A stretch of DNA of 64,000 bases from assembly GCA_963662575.1 (NCBI GenBank), contig OY759723.1, forward strand, positions 620,001 to 684,000. The letters run 5' to 3'. The notes below the pieces were generated by a model. The model searched no databases and was not told the origin of the DNA. It saw only the letters and a program-made list of their open reading frames with translations. Both the position numbers and the translations under genes were made by a program. The stretch's first letter is position 1, and the number at the start of each line of letters is the position of its first letter. Of this stretch, positions 43,436-53,672 are shown one piece after another. This DNA is from Bin5 sp963662575. Its GTDB lineage: Bacteria > Chloroflexota > Anaerolineae > Caldilineales > Caldilineaceae.

Positions 43436-45772
43436 ATGTCATCTCGAAACGGCTCTCGTGCGAATGGAAACGCCAACGGCAAAGTTGATCGCTGGCACGA
43501 CACATACTGCCCCTATTGCGGCGTTGGGTGCGGCCTGCGGGTAGGGGTAAGCAACGGGAAAGTCGCCAAAGTGAGGGGGAATCCCGATCATCCCTCGACT
43601 TTGGGGGATCTTTGTCTCAAGCCGATCCACCTGCCTGGCGCCTTAGACACACCGGACCGTATTCGCGAGCCGCTTATGCGAGCAGACGGGCGAGGCAGGG
43701 GCACGCCCAGCGCCGATACCGGATTTCAGAGCGTGACATGGGAAAAGGCGACGACCTACATTGCAGAAAAACTGAAGCATATAATTGAAGAGCACGGGCC
43801 CGGGGCGGTGGCGTTCTACGGATCGGGCCAGTTTACGACTGAGGACTATTATGTCGCCAACAAGCTGCTCAAGGGGTTCATTGGTTCAAACAATTTTGAT
43901 GCCAATTCGCGGCTCTGCATGGCCTCAGCCGTTGCCGGATATGTCTCGGCGCTTGGGTCCGACGGGCCGCCGCCGGCCTACGAGGACATAGACCACGCTG
44001 ACTGTTTCTTCCTGATTGGCAGCAACATGGCCGATTGCCATCCAGTCCTCTTCAATCGCATCAGGCGACGAAAAAAGAGCGATCCCGAAAACGTCAAAGT
44101 TATCGTGGTCGACCCCAGAGAGACACGCACTGCGGCAATCGCCGATCTCTTTCTGCCGATCCGCCCCGGTTCGGATGTGGCCTTGCTCAACGGCATGATG
44201 AATGTACTGTGCAGTGCCGGAAAAGCTGATCAGGCGTTTATCGCTGAACACACCAGCGGGCACGAAGAACTGCTGGACACTATAGGAATGTTCCCGACGG
44301 AAGCGGCCGCCAGAGTATGCGGCATCGATGAAAGTGACCTGATCCAGGCTGCACGCCTTTTTGGAGATTCGCACGGCGTGCTCTCCTTCTGGAGCATGGG
44401 ATTGAACCAGAGCGTGAACGGGGTTGCCAAGAATCAGGCTGTAATAAATCTGCATCTGGCAACAGGTCAGATTGGCAAGAAGGGCAGCGGCCCCTTTTCT
44501 CTGACCGGGCAGCCCAATGCCATGGGCGGGCGCGAAGCCGGGGGACTGTCCCACCTGCTACCGGGCTATCGCACGATCAGCAACCCTACGCATCGGCAGG
44601 AGGTGGAGCGGTTCTGGGGGACGCCGGAAGGACGCATTGCCCCCAAGCCCGGTTTGGCCGCGGTCGACATGTTCGACGCCGCGGCCAGGGGCGAGGTCAA
44701 GGCGATGTGGATTATGTGTACCAATCCGGTCGTTTCCATGCCCAACATCGACGTAATTGAGAAGGCAATGTCGAAGCTGGAACTGCTCGTCGTGACCGAT
44801 GCCTACCATCCGACCGACACGACGCAATACGCCCATGTGCTCTTGCCGGCCGCGCAGTGGTCGGAACGTGAGGGAGTGATGACCAATTCGGAGCGGCGCA
44901 TCACCTATCTCCCCCGCATGGTGGAGCCTGTCGGCAAAGCCAAACCGGACTGGAGAATCCTCGCCGATGTGGCCACGGCAATGGGGTTTGCGCAAGATTT
45001 TGAATTTGAGTCGGCTGAGGATGTATTTAACGAGTTTACACAGCTGACCAAAGGTCGCGTTTGCGATTACAGCGGTGTCAGCGTAGGCCGGCTGAAGGCC
45101 GAAGGACCGCTCCAGTGGCCGGTACCCGGCGCCGACCATCCCGGCACAGCGAGGCTTTACTCGAGTCTGCATGACGGTCGATCCACGCAGCCCGGCGTCG
45201 AAAATTGTGTCGGAGATGGACGCGACGCAAAGGCGGCAGCCGCACACTTCTCAGAGAGCACGGCGGCCGTCTTCGCCACTGCCGATGGTAAAGCGAAGTT
45301 CAATGCTCCTGAATTTGTGCCTCCCGCCGAACTGCCGAACAGAAGGTTTCCTCTGCTTCTGACCACTGGCCGCTTGCGAAATCAGTGGCATACCATGACC
45401 CGGACCGGCAAGTCGGAAAGCCTAATGAAGGGCGCCCGCGAGCCATTCCTGGAAATTCATCCGGTCGATGCGGTTCGACGTCAGATAGAAGAAGGAGATG
45501 TGGTTGAGATTCGGTCACGCAGGGGCAGGGTCTGGGCCAAAGCGCGTGTGACTGAGAAGATCCGGGAGGGTGCCTGCTTTATGCCCTTTCATTGGGGGCG
45601 GCTGGCGGGCCGATTCGATGCCGCGAACAACGTAACTTTGGCCGAAGTGGATCCGATCTCTCTGGAACCTGAGCTCAAGGCATGCGCGGTCGAAGTGCGG
45701 CTGCGCCCGGGCTATGAGGCCATCCGGGCTACAAAGCTCTTTCAGGGTCTGGCCAAAGCCATCAAGAGATAG
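43436..45772 (+). CDS. Assimilatory nitrate reductase, molybdopterin catalytic subunit
   Basis: 778 aa, cytoplasmic (no Tat signal), reduces nitrate to nitrite with Mo-bis-MGD. N-terminal 4Fe-4S cluster cysteines C25, C28, C32 and C60 (YCPYCGVGC...GDLCLKP), then molybdopterin-oxidoreductase blocks including YGSGQFTTEDYYVANKLLKGF and GLNQSVNGVAKNQAVINLHL, the C-terminal dinucleotide-binding domain with LLLTTGRLRNQWHTMTRTGK, and CFMPFHWG. It resembles NarB/NasA. Residues 5-20 are an Asn/Gly-rich tail (NGSRANGNANGKVDRW) like that of NirA. Electron donor most likely ferredoxin. Last gene of the operon. Confidence 0.92.
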   Translation: MSSRNGSRANGNANGKVDRWHDTYCPYCGVGCGLRVGVSNGKVAKVRGNPDHPSTLGDLCLKPIHLPGALDTPDRIREPLMRADGRGRGTPSADTGFQSVTWEKATTYIAEKLKHIIEEHGPGAVAFYGSGQFTTEDYYVANKLLKGFIGSNNFDANSRLCMASAVAGYVSALGSDGPPPAYEDIDHADCFFLIGSNMADCHPVLFNRIRRRKKSDPENVKVIVVDPRETRTAAIADLFLPIRPGSDVALLNGMMNVLCSAGKADQAFIAEHTSGHEELLDTIGMFPTEAAARVCGIDESDLIQAARLFGDSHGVLSFWSMGLNQSVNGVAKNQAVINLHLATGQIGKKGSGPFSLTGQPNAMGGREAGGLSHLLPGYRTISNPTHRQEVERFWGTPEGRIAPKPGLAAVDMFDAAARGEVKAMWIMCTNPVVSMPNIDVIEKAMSKLELLVVTDAYHPTDTTQYAHVLLPAAQWSEREGVMTNSERRITYLPRMVEPVGKAKPDWRILADVATAMGFAQDFEFESAEDVFNEFTQLTKGRVCDYSGVSVGRLKAEGPLQWPVPGADHPGTARLYSSLHDGRSTQPGVENCVGDGRDAKAAAAHFSESTAAVFATADGKAKFNAPEFVPPAELPNRRFPLLLTTGRLRNQWHTMTRTGKSESLMKGAREPFLEIHPVDAVRRQIEEGDVVEIRSRRGRVWAKARVTEKIREGACFMPFHWGRLAGRFDAANNVTLAEVDPISLEPELKACAVEVRLRPGYEAIRATKLFQGLAKAIKR

Positions 45773-45885
45773 GCGGAGTTGGGTGCAACGGCACATTGTA
45801 GTAGATGCGGCCATTGTCCGGCCCGGTCGGTAGCGACGCTTCCTACACCCCCTTACACAAACCGTCCCAGCCTCCCGATTCATCA

Positions 45886-46866
45886 TTACACGACCCCGAA
45901 ATCATACTTCTCTTTGCGCACGCGCAGGTCGAAGTAGTAGAGGACGACCGCGGTGACGTGGAACGGCGCGGCGATGATGTACAGCAGCTTCGAGACGGCA
46001 AAACTGAGACCGAACATCCTTGCCTGATCAACGGCGGGGAACAGGGCCTTCACTGCAGAATCCACCGCCAGTCCCATCACTCCGCCGACCAAACCCATAA
46101 CGAAGAGTATGAGCAGGAGATAGCCGATGGTGCGCAGAACGAAGCGCCGGCTGAGATTCCAGCTGCGGCGTAAGGATTGCAGCGGTCCCGTTCCCTCGGC
46201 CATCAAGGCGACTTCGGCAACCCGCCAGCGAGTCGACAGATAGAACAGAGGTATTGGAATCAGGAGTCCGGAAAGACAGATTCCGGTGCCGCCCCACAGA
46301 GCACTGCCCAGCACTTTGAAGATCAGCTCCACTTGGCCAGGATTGGCCGGGGCGGAAAACGCGTCGGAAATCTCATTGAGGGAAACGTCAGAATTCAGGA
46401 ATCCGACCCAGATGGGTGCAGCCAGTACGAGAACTACGCCGCTGTACACCATCATCATTGCCACCGCTATGCCGATATGAGCGGGCAGGCGGCGCAGGCT
46501 ACGCATGGCGGCTGTCCTGATGGCAAGGGGACGCCCGTGCAGCACGTCGATGCAATGGGCTATGAGGGACAGGATGACGATTGAGTCGACGGGCCAGACA
46601 AGGAGAGAAATGATGATGCTGGTGGTGAGATTGTCTATGAGAAGGAGAGAGAGTGCGGCGACGGGGAGATAGAAGATGGCGGCTGTGCGCAGGAGGATGC
46701 CGCGGTGGGTGGGGTAGAGGGCGATGGCGCGGGCCAGCAGTTGGCCGATGGTGGAGGGGGTGGGAGTGGAGGTGGGGTGCATTGGGGATGATGGCTGGTT
46801 TGCGGGTGGTGGGGGATTGCTTTTTTTTGGTTCTGGTTTAGGGGTGATTTGCAGCCCTGAGTTCAT
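45886..46866 (-). CDS. Multi-pass membrane protein (paralogue family, copy C)
   Basis: 326 aa from the ATG at 46866 (GGAG upstream), although an internal start at 46782 (MHPTSTPTPS) is possible; the longer frame from 47052 is low-complexity. Intact counterpart of the broken gene at 39050. About six hydrophobic segments, with HCIDVLHGRPLAIRTAAMRSLRRLPAHIG, ALMAEGTGPLQSLRRSWNLSRRF and the C-terminal VVLYYFDLRVRKEKYDFGVV. Convergent with the nitrate reductase gene; the stop is followed by a stretch also found after the other two copies. Confidence 0.7.
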   Translation of the reverse strand: MNSGLQITPKPEPKKSNPPPPANQPSSPMHPTSTPTPSTIGQLLARAIALYPTHRGILLRTAAIFYLPVAALSLLLIDNLTTSIIISLLVWPVDSIVILSLIAHCIDVLHGRPLAIRTAAMRSLRRLPAHIGIAVAMMMVYSGVVLVLAAPIWVGFLNSDVSLNEISDAFSAPANPGQVELIFKVLGSALWGGTGICLSGLLIPIPLFYLSTRWRVAEVALMAEGTGPLQSLRRSWNLSRRFVLRTIGYLLLILFVMGLVGGVMGLAVDSAVKALFPAVDQARMFGLSFAVSKLLYIIAAPFHVTAVVLYYFDLRVRKEKYDFGVV

Positions 46867-47680
46867 TTTCTCCGCGTTTCTGTTCCTAGCATTGTAATTG
46901 GATTTCCGTGAACTGTTTATCTTGCTTTTTTGGTGGAGGGTGTTTGGGGAGGGAATTTTGCGGAGGGGTTGGCTGCGGTTTGTCTGAACTGTGATTTGGG
47001 GGATTTGGGGATGGGCAGGATGGCAGGTAAAGGTTGCAAGGAGGAAAAGCAATAGGTGGGGAGTGCGGGATGCAGGCGGCGGGGTGAGGGTGTGTTAGAG
47101 GTATGGATTGGATTATGGTTGGGCCAGATGGTTTCGCGAGCTTCGCGGGGCGGGGAACGGCGGCGTCCGTGTGGGAGCCGTTGTTTTGGGGGGCGGGACC
47201 GGGCGGTCGTTGGGAGGTGGGCAAGTCCTCGGAACTGGCCGGGGGTTAGGAGGTGGAGACGCAGACGGAGATGGGGCTGGTCGAGGCGTGGAGGGAGGTT
47301 TATGGCATGCTTCCGGCGGCCTGTTTCGATGAGCCCGCCAATCTTTTACTTCAGACGACAATGTTCAGCTTGCTGTGGGGAGGCTATTCTATTGCAGGAA
47401 AAAGAAAGGGACAACAGGAGGTGGTAGAGTCTCAGGACAAATCGTCCACAGATTGGAGCAGGAAAAGAAGGTAGATTCGAGTGAAATGTGGTATAATCTG
47501 ATGCTGCAAAGCGTTGAATGCATGTTAGCGTATATGAGGCTGAAAGGCAAATGTAGCCACTAGGTAAGGACAGTCACTTTAGGCATCAGGTTATAGTCCT
47601 GTCATCCGGAAAATAGGGTAGTTCGATTTCGCCTTTGGGTCGGCCATTGAAGTGTTGTGACAGACGCTGAGAAGAGAGTA
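46867..47680. other. Gene-poor stretch before the giant HNH gene
   Basis: No convincing gene. The left part is C/T-rich (reads as proline-rich junk in all frames); from about 47340 the composition turns AT-richer, continuing into the giant gene, which looks like the edge of an acquired segment. Confidence 0.5.
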
Positions 47681-50600
47681 ATGTCGCTACGAAAAAAAGT
47701 TCCGGAGAAAACAAAAAGAATTCTTTATTTGACGAGCAGAAACAAGTGTGCTTTCCCAGAATGCAATAGCACGCTAGTGGCGCCGCCGACAGAGAAGTCC
47801 TCGCATAAAATAGTCGGCGAAATATGTCATATATATTCAGAAAAAGAAAGAGGGCCTAGAGGACGATCTGGATTAACCAGCGAGGAATACAACGATTATG
47901 ACAACCTGATTGTACTGTGCCCGAACCACCACACCTTAGTAGATGGTCAGCACGAGACCTACAAGGCCAAAACTCTAAAGGAGTGGAAACAGACGCATGA
48001 AGCGAAGTCCTACAAAGTTTCCCCTGAACACCTAGAAGCTCCTTCTGAAGTCTTCTATCACCATTATTTTCCGACCGCGCTTGTCGACCAAACAATTGAA
48101 GAGGAAGTTGATCTACTTCGCAAATCCCGATTTTTCGTAGAATTTGACGGGGTAGGTCGTGCTTTGACACTCTCGAAAAGGCTTTCACAAGGCGATCTTT
48201 ATGGTGGTTCTACTTCTGTAAAGGCTTGGGCACTTGCATGGTGTGCTCGAATCCTCGCAGGCAGAGACAGATTGGACAAAGCGGAAGAATACCTTGAGAT
48301 CGCCAAGAATTTAGGAGGCAATACGAAAATCGAAGGTGCCTTTATTTGTTCGCGAAAGAGAGATAAGAATACTGCACTAAAGATTTTGGCCGAAGTCGAT
48401 TCGCCAAATGCTCGATCTGCAGCTCTCATAATTGTTGGACATCATGACTACCCAAAGGGAGCCATAGACTGGCTGAAAAACTCTGGTTTAGACGTGAGTG
48501 ACCTAGACGCTGACGGTAAATTCATACTACTGCAGTATCAACTTGAACTAGGCCAATGGGAGGCCGCAAGAGAATCGACTAAATCATTGTGCGAGAGCGA
48601 TTTGGAGGAAGTTCCAGTTCTCCATCATATGATAGCAATGTCATACCTCTTGGGGACAGTGCCCCTTGACTATCGCAACGCCGTACTCCGCCACGTACCC
48701 TTTGAGGCAGGATCATTTCCACTAGCTTCGGACGCAGCCGCCATTAAAGATCGCCGAAATGCGCTTTGTAGCTTTAACGCCGCGGCAGAAGCTGCACAAC
48801 AGCTAGGCTTCCCTCACGCAGCGACGGAAATCGAAGGATACGTGCTTTGGATTAAGTTAACTGATCCCAAGCATTACGAGAGGGGGAGACAACGGTTAGA
48901 GGAAAAAATGGATGATCTTAAGTCTGCTCTTCATCTTGTCCCACTCGCTCTTCAATACGGCATCCCATTGGATCTAACCGAGGTTGAACAGGAAATTGAA
49001 CAACAGATTTTCCTTCAAGGCGACACTCCGCAAGGCGCGGCCTTTGCGTGTCTTGCTCTCGCCCGCACGCAAAGGAATCCAGAAGAAATCACAAACTATA
49101 TCGACCTTCATTACGACACTCTTTCCACCCATCTTGACAAGAAGGCGATACGACTAATTCAGATTGAGATGCTTGCAAAAGCTGGGCAGACCGACAGGGC
49201 GATAAAGCACCTAGAGCTTCTAACAGAAGCAGGGCTTTTTGAGGTAGAAAAAAGTCGTCTCCGAGTTGCAATCGCCAAGGCAGAAGGAAAGGATACACTT
49301 GAAGCCCGAAAGGCACTGTTTAGACAGTCCGATTCCCTGATTGACTTGGAAGCCCTGGTCAATGAACTAGAGAGCAAAGAGGAATGGAGTGATTCTAGCA
49401 AGTACGGGGAGATTCTGTTTGAAAGAACGCGTTCCTTGCGGGATGCTGAACGATTGGCTAATGCTCTTTACAGCGCAAATAGGACCGACCGAATAGTCGA
49501 GCTACTCGAAGCGAATGCCGGTATAATGGAACAGTCCACGAATCTGCAAGTGATCTATTGCTGGTCCCTATATCACGAAGGAAGGCTATTGGAGGCCCGC
49601 TCTGAATTAGCGAAGTTAAATCCTGACCCTGAAAACGAACACTATCGTGCTCTTCAGGCAAATCTTGGAATCGCTCTGGAAGATTGGAATTCCCTTTCTA
49701 CGTTTATAGCAAATGAAATTCGACACTTGGAGAACAGGAGCGCGCATGAAATCATTGGTGCAGCTGGACTTTCTCTTCATATGAGTTTACCGAATGCTAA
49801 ACAGTTACTTCTCAAAGCAACAGAGAAAGGTACTGATGATCCCGATGTACTCGCTGCCGCCTTTTTCCTGGCTACGAAAGCCGGTTGGGAAAACGACGTA
49901 GAAGTAGCACCTTGGCTTCAGAGGGCCGCCGAACTTTCGGGCGACGATGGTCCTATTCTAAGTATGACAATTGATGATGTTCTAGAACAGAAAGCTGAGT
50001 GGGTTCGTCAAGAGTCGGAAATATGGCAGGCGTTACAACGCGGGGGGATCCCCATGTTTCTCGCTGCCCAATTACTTAACAAGTCTCTTACCAAATTGAT
50101 GCTCTTCCCCGCTTATACAAATCTGTTGCAGAATGACCCGAGGCATAAGGTTGTCATTCCGGTGTATAGCGGCAAACGCCAGATAAAGTCGTTTAGTACA
50201 GGCGGGACAACTTGTCTAGATGCAACTGCGTTGTTGACACTGAGTTTTCTAGATATTCTGGAAACAACGTTCAATGCCTTCGACAATATTTACGTGCCGC
50301 ATTCGATTTTTGCATGGTTATTTGATGAGAAACAGAGTGCTGAATTTCATCAACCGAGTCGAATTAGTGATGCACATCAAGTTCGAAATCTACTCGCAAC
50401 AGGTATTCTAGAAAAATTTTCCCCTACCACAACGGCAGACGATGCACTGGCTGACCAAGTTGGATCTGACTTAGCAATGCTGCTAGCAGAGGCCGAAAAT
50501 GCGATTGGAGAGGACCCACAGCGATTAGTTGTTCGGCCGTCTCCAGTCCCTAGGGTCGATCTTCGTACGGATGATGAAGCCGACTTGACCAAACATGCTT

Positions 50601-53600
50601 CTGTGTTGAGCAGTTGTCAGTTCATACTAGACAAACTGCGACAAAAGGGACGGATCACTAAGAAGGACGAAAAGAGAGCGAGAGAGTACTTGCAATCTCA
50701 TGAAAAGCCTTGGCCACAGCAACCGGAGGTCTCAGAAAAGGCGATACTATATCTAGATGATTTGGCAGTTTCTTATCTTCTCCATCTTGGACTTCTTGAT
50801 AAACTTAGCCCTGCAGGCTTCAAATCAATTGTATCGCCGAGAATGACAACTGACGTTAATGACCTCATTTCTTATGAATATATTTCAAACGAAGTCCAAC
50901 TTGCAGTAGAACGCATACGATCTGTCATCAGTCAACATATTGAGTCTGGTAAAGTCACGGTAGGAAGAAGGGTCAAGATAGACGAAGGGGAGAACCAATC
51001 AGATTTCGAGCACCCAACTGCTGGAGTTTTCAGTCTGGCAAAGGATTGCGATGCAATAATAGTTGACGACAGATTCATCAACGAACATGAATACATTGAA
51101 GATGGCAACAGCCGAACGCCATTGTTTTCGACGCTAGACCTTTTGGACGCGTTGGCGTCCGGTGGCTTTATTGCGCCAGCCGACAGAGTGGAGTATAGGA
51201 CTAAACTCCGTAACGCTGCTTGCTTCTTTGTGCCTGTTAGCGAAGACGAACTGACTGAACTTCTAAACACCTCTACTGTCAATGACGGTAACCTATATGA
51301 AATAGCTGAACTGAGAGCAATTCGAGAAAACTTACTTCATGTCAAGATGGGTAATTGGTTGCAATTGCCGAAAGAAGCCACATGGCCAGATGTAACCGAA
51401 AAGGCATTTGTGCGAACACTACGCACATTGTGGAGTGTTGAAGTTGATTTGCCAAGTGTGATCGCTCGCTCTAACTGGATAGTTGACCAGCTTCATATTG
51501 ATAACGGCGACGGTGTTCTTAAAGCCGGCCGAGCTGAACTTATACTCGCGCTACTCATTCCTCCCACCGACGCACCGCAGGAGGTTAGAGAATCTTATAG
51601 GAGTTGGGCAGAGGAAAAAATCTTAGTACCTGTAAGAGAACACTATCCCGACCTTTATGCTTGGGTCGTGGCGAGCTACAGAAATCGAATCGCCGACTTT
51701 GCTGACCAGGAACAAATCGAAGGTATTGACGTCGCGGAGATTCCTAACGGCAGAGCGCTGTTAGCACAAGCCTCGTTAGAGCATGCGCCACTACTGATAC
51801 AGCAAACTTTGCTTGATGACGCACATTTCCGGGAAGAGTTCGGATTCAAAAGAGACCTAGTCCTTGAATTTGGTAATTCTGAGCTTTCGATCCGACGTTC
51901 CGAATTGTATGATGCTATTCGACAGGTTTTTTTGGGTGAATCCGAACTAACGGTTACTGATGCAGAAGGAAAGGACTGGAGCTTGTCTGTGGAGCGAGAC
52001 GAAGGTCAGTCAGCGGCCCTTGTGATTTCAAACAATGACCGACTGATTACTTTGCTTCCTCATATGACACTTTCAACTGATAAAAGCGAACGTCTGCGTT
52101 CAGTCAATAATGTCACTCGGGATTTTAATCTGCCCATCAAGACACGGGATATCTGGCGTAATCTTGTTTCAGAACGCGCTCTGGATAATGACAAAGTTGA
52201 TGAATTTTACAATGACTTCTGTGATACCCCGATCCATGTAATACATTCGATACGCACTGAAATCATGGAGGGTAAAGGGAGTGTTTCGTCCCTCGTTCCT
52301 CGTTCAAAACGATATTTTGACAGGCTTGTAGGCCTTTACGATAAAAGTGAGTCAATTTGGAACTATGCTGCTGGGCAGGGCAGGAAGTTATTTGATAACC
52401 TGTCTGCATGGCGACCGTACGATGGCTTTCTGTTCAGCCTACTGTTGTCGTCGCACCCTGCCCTGACAGATGAAATCAGCGTAAAACGCCTGACAGATGC
52501 GGACCTTGCACGCGCCTTCGTTTTCTTGGTAGACCGCGGAGACAGGATTTCGCAATTGGGCGCCATCGAAGTTGGATTCCGTGTTCTACCAGAGAGACCT
52601 GAGATTCAGCACGAGCTCATCCGCCTCATAAAAAAAATTCGAGATGACAACACGAATGGACCAGAAAGCGAATTCAGACTGCTTTCGGCGCTTTTCCTCT
52701 TTGTTGATGGAGAGTTGTCCAGGACCCGGTTGCTATCCGCGCAACCCCCTTTCTACAGAAGATTGGCGTCTCTTTCACAGGCAGCTCTATTGTGTCGTCA
52801 GTTCTTGAATTCCGGCATCGCAATTGATCCTCTATGTGAGTGGGCAGCTATCAATCGAGCAGGGAACTTCAACCTTCAGTCTCTCGTTGACATGCGTTTG
52901 GGGCCTTACTGGTGCCCCGAATTTGCAGTGCCGTCACAAGTAAGAGCAAGTTTCTGCGGACGCATCTTAGATGTTGCCAAGTCTTACGAAGAGAATATCA
53001 GTGGGACCGAGTTACATGATCTCGTACTTGGCACTGGGCCTGACAGCCTTTTATCGCTTGCTGAGTTTCCCGATACGTTCTTTCCAGGCCCACTAGAAGG
53101 AGACGAGATCAAAGCGAACGCATTGCCTGATTTTATCTCGGCGGAGATAGAGGCTCAATTGAGGGCCGAACAGGTGGGACTATCTTCATTTGTTGCCCTC
53201 ATAAATTTCGCGCCAATATTTCGCGTTGAGTCAAGTCAGTCAGCGTTGGCAGCGGAAACTCTGAAGCGAGGCAACTATCGATTCGTCGATATCGAAGACA
53301 AATCACAATTGCTCACTGCTCTAAATGGATTGGCCTCGGTTGCCGCTGTAACCAGAAGCTGCACGCTCGCTAAAGAGTTGAGAATCCTTGTGCGCACATT
53401 TAGGCAAAGTTCTAAGTACGCTCTTTCAGTGGAAGAGGCTCTAAGGGTCTTACTTTCGGCTGCTGCAAGTCATGCTGATCTGGAGGACTGGAGCGAATAC
53501 GTTGGAGCTTGTCTGACAGAATTTGCGTTTGCCGAGTTGGAAGGCGATGATTGGGCCGTGCTAAATTCGCACCTACAATATCTCTGTCATTCAGTTCCCG

Positions 53601-53659
53601 AACTATGGGCACACTGCAGGAAGGCCGAGGCAGCCTTGAAGGCATTGGCCAACCGTTAG
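47681..53659 (+). CDS. Giant HNH-TPR-PIN-like protein (predicted defence nuclease)
   Basis: 1992 aa from the ATG at 47681 (purine-rich AGAAGAGAG just upstream; an in-frame GTG at 47657 would add 8). The N-terminus is an HNH endonuclease: CAFPEC (C23, C28), GEICHI (H50), LCPNHHTLVDGQHETY (C80, H83). Residues about 130-840 are alpha-helical repeats of TPR type (recurrent AEEYLEIAKNLGG-, ALKILAEVDSPNA-like helices). Around residue 845 starts a PIN-like segment: CLDATALLTLSFLDILE with IYVPHSIFAWLF, followed about 280 residues later by DCDAIIVDDRFIN with acidic residues and STLDLLDALASGG. The last about 700 residues are undefined. AT-richer than its surroundings. I know no named family with this order; defence role is inferred. 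Confidence 0.7.
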   Translation: MSLRKKVPEKTKRILYLTSRNKCAFPECNSTLVAPPTEKSSHKIVGEICHIYSEKERGPRGRSGLTSEEYNDYDNLIVLCPNHHTLVDGQHETYKAKTLKEWKQTHEAKSYKVSPEHLEAPSEVFYHHYFPTALVDQTIEEEVDLLRKSRFFVEFDGVGRALTLSKRLSQGDLYGGSTSVKAWALAWCARILAGRDRLDKAEEYLEIAKNLGGNTKIEGAFICSRKRDKNTALKILAEVDSPNARSAALIIVGHHDYPKGAIDWLKNSGLDVSDLDADGKFILLQYQLELGQWEAARESTKSLCESDLEEVPVLHHMIAMSYLLGTVPLDYRNAVLRHVPFEAGSFPLASDAAAIKDRRNALCSFNAAAEAAQQLGFPHAATEIEGYVLWIKLTDPKHYERGRQRLEEKMDDLKSALHLVPLALQYGIPLDLTEVEQEIEQQIFLQGDTPQGAAFACLALARTQRNPEEITNYIDLHYDTLSTHLDKKAIRLIQIEMLAKAGQTDRAIKHLELLTEAGLFEVEKSRLRVAIAKAEGKDTLEARKALFRQSDSLIDLEALVNELESKEEWSDSSKYGEILFERTRSLRDAERLANALYSANRTDRIVELLEANAGIMEQSTNLQVIYCWSLYHEGRLLEARSELAKLNPDPENEHYRALQANLGIALEDWNSLSTFIANEIRHLENRSAHEIIGAAGLSLHMSLPNAKQLLLKATEKGTDDPDVLAAAFFLATKAGWENDVEVAPWLQRAAELSGDDGPILSMTIDDVLEQKAEWVRQESEIWQALQRGGIPMFLAAQLLNKSLTKLMLFPAYTNLLQNDPRHKVVIPVYSGKRQIKSFSTGGTTCLDATALLTLSFLDILETTFNAFDNIYVPHSIFAWLFDEKQSAEFHQPSRISDAHQVRNLLATGILEKFSPTTTADDALADQVGSDLAMLLAEAENAIGEDPQRLVVRPSPVPRVDLRTDDEADLTKHASVLSSCQFILDKLRQKGRITKKDEKRAREYLQSHEKPWPQQPEVSEKAILYLDDLAVSYLLHLGLLDKLSPAGFKSIVSPRMTTDVNDLISYEYISNEVQLAVERIRSVISQHIESGKVTVGRRVKIDEGENQSDFEHPTAGVFSLAKDCDAIIVDDRFINEHEYIEDGNSRTPLFSTLDLLDALASGGFIAPADRVEYRTKLRNAACFFVPVSEDELTELLNTSTVNDGNLYEIAELRAIRENLLHVKMGNWLQLPKEATWPDVTEKAFVRTLRTLWSVEVDLPSVIARSNWIVDQLHIDNGDGVLKAGRAELILALLIPPTDAPQEVRESYRSWAEEKILVPVREHYPDLYAWVVASYRNRIADFADQEQIEGIDVAEIPNGRALLAQASLEHAPLLIQQTLLDDAHFREEFGFKRDLVLEFGNSELSIRRSELYDAIRQVFLGESELTVTDAEGKDWSLSVERDEGQSAALVISNNDRLITLLPHMTLSTDKSERLRSVNNVTRDFNLPIKTRDIWRNLVSERALDNDKVDEFYNDFCDTPIHVIHSIRTEIMEGKGSVSSLVPRSKRYFDRLVGLYDKSESIWNYAAGQGRKLFDNLSAWRPYDGFLFSLLLSSHPALTDEISVKRLTDADLARAFVFLVDRGDRISQLGAIEVGFRVLPERPEIQHELIRLIKKIRDDNTNGPESEFRLLSALFLFVDGELSRTRLLSAQPPFYRRLASLSQAALLCRQFLNSGIAIDPLCEWAAINRAGNFNLQSLVDMRLGPYWCPEFAVPSQVRASFCGRILDVAKSYEENISGTELHDLVLGTGPDSLLSLAEFPDTFFPGPLEGDEIKANALPDFISAEIEAQLRAEQVGLSSFVALINFAPIFRVESSQSALAAETLKRGNYRFVDIEDKSQLLTALNGLASVAAVTRSCTLAKELRILVRTFRQSSKYALSVEEALRVLLSAAASHADLEDWSEYVGACLTEFAFAELEGDDWAVLNSHLQYLCHSVPELWAHCRKAEAALKALANR

Positions 53660-53672
53660 GATTCAGTACTGA

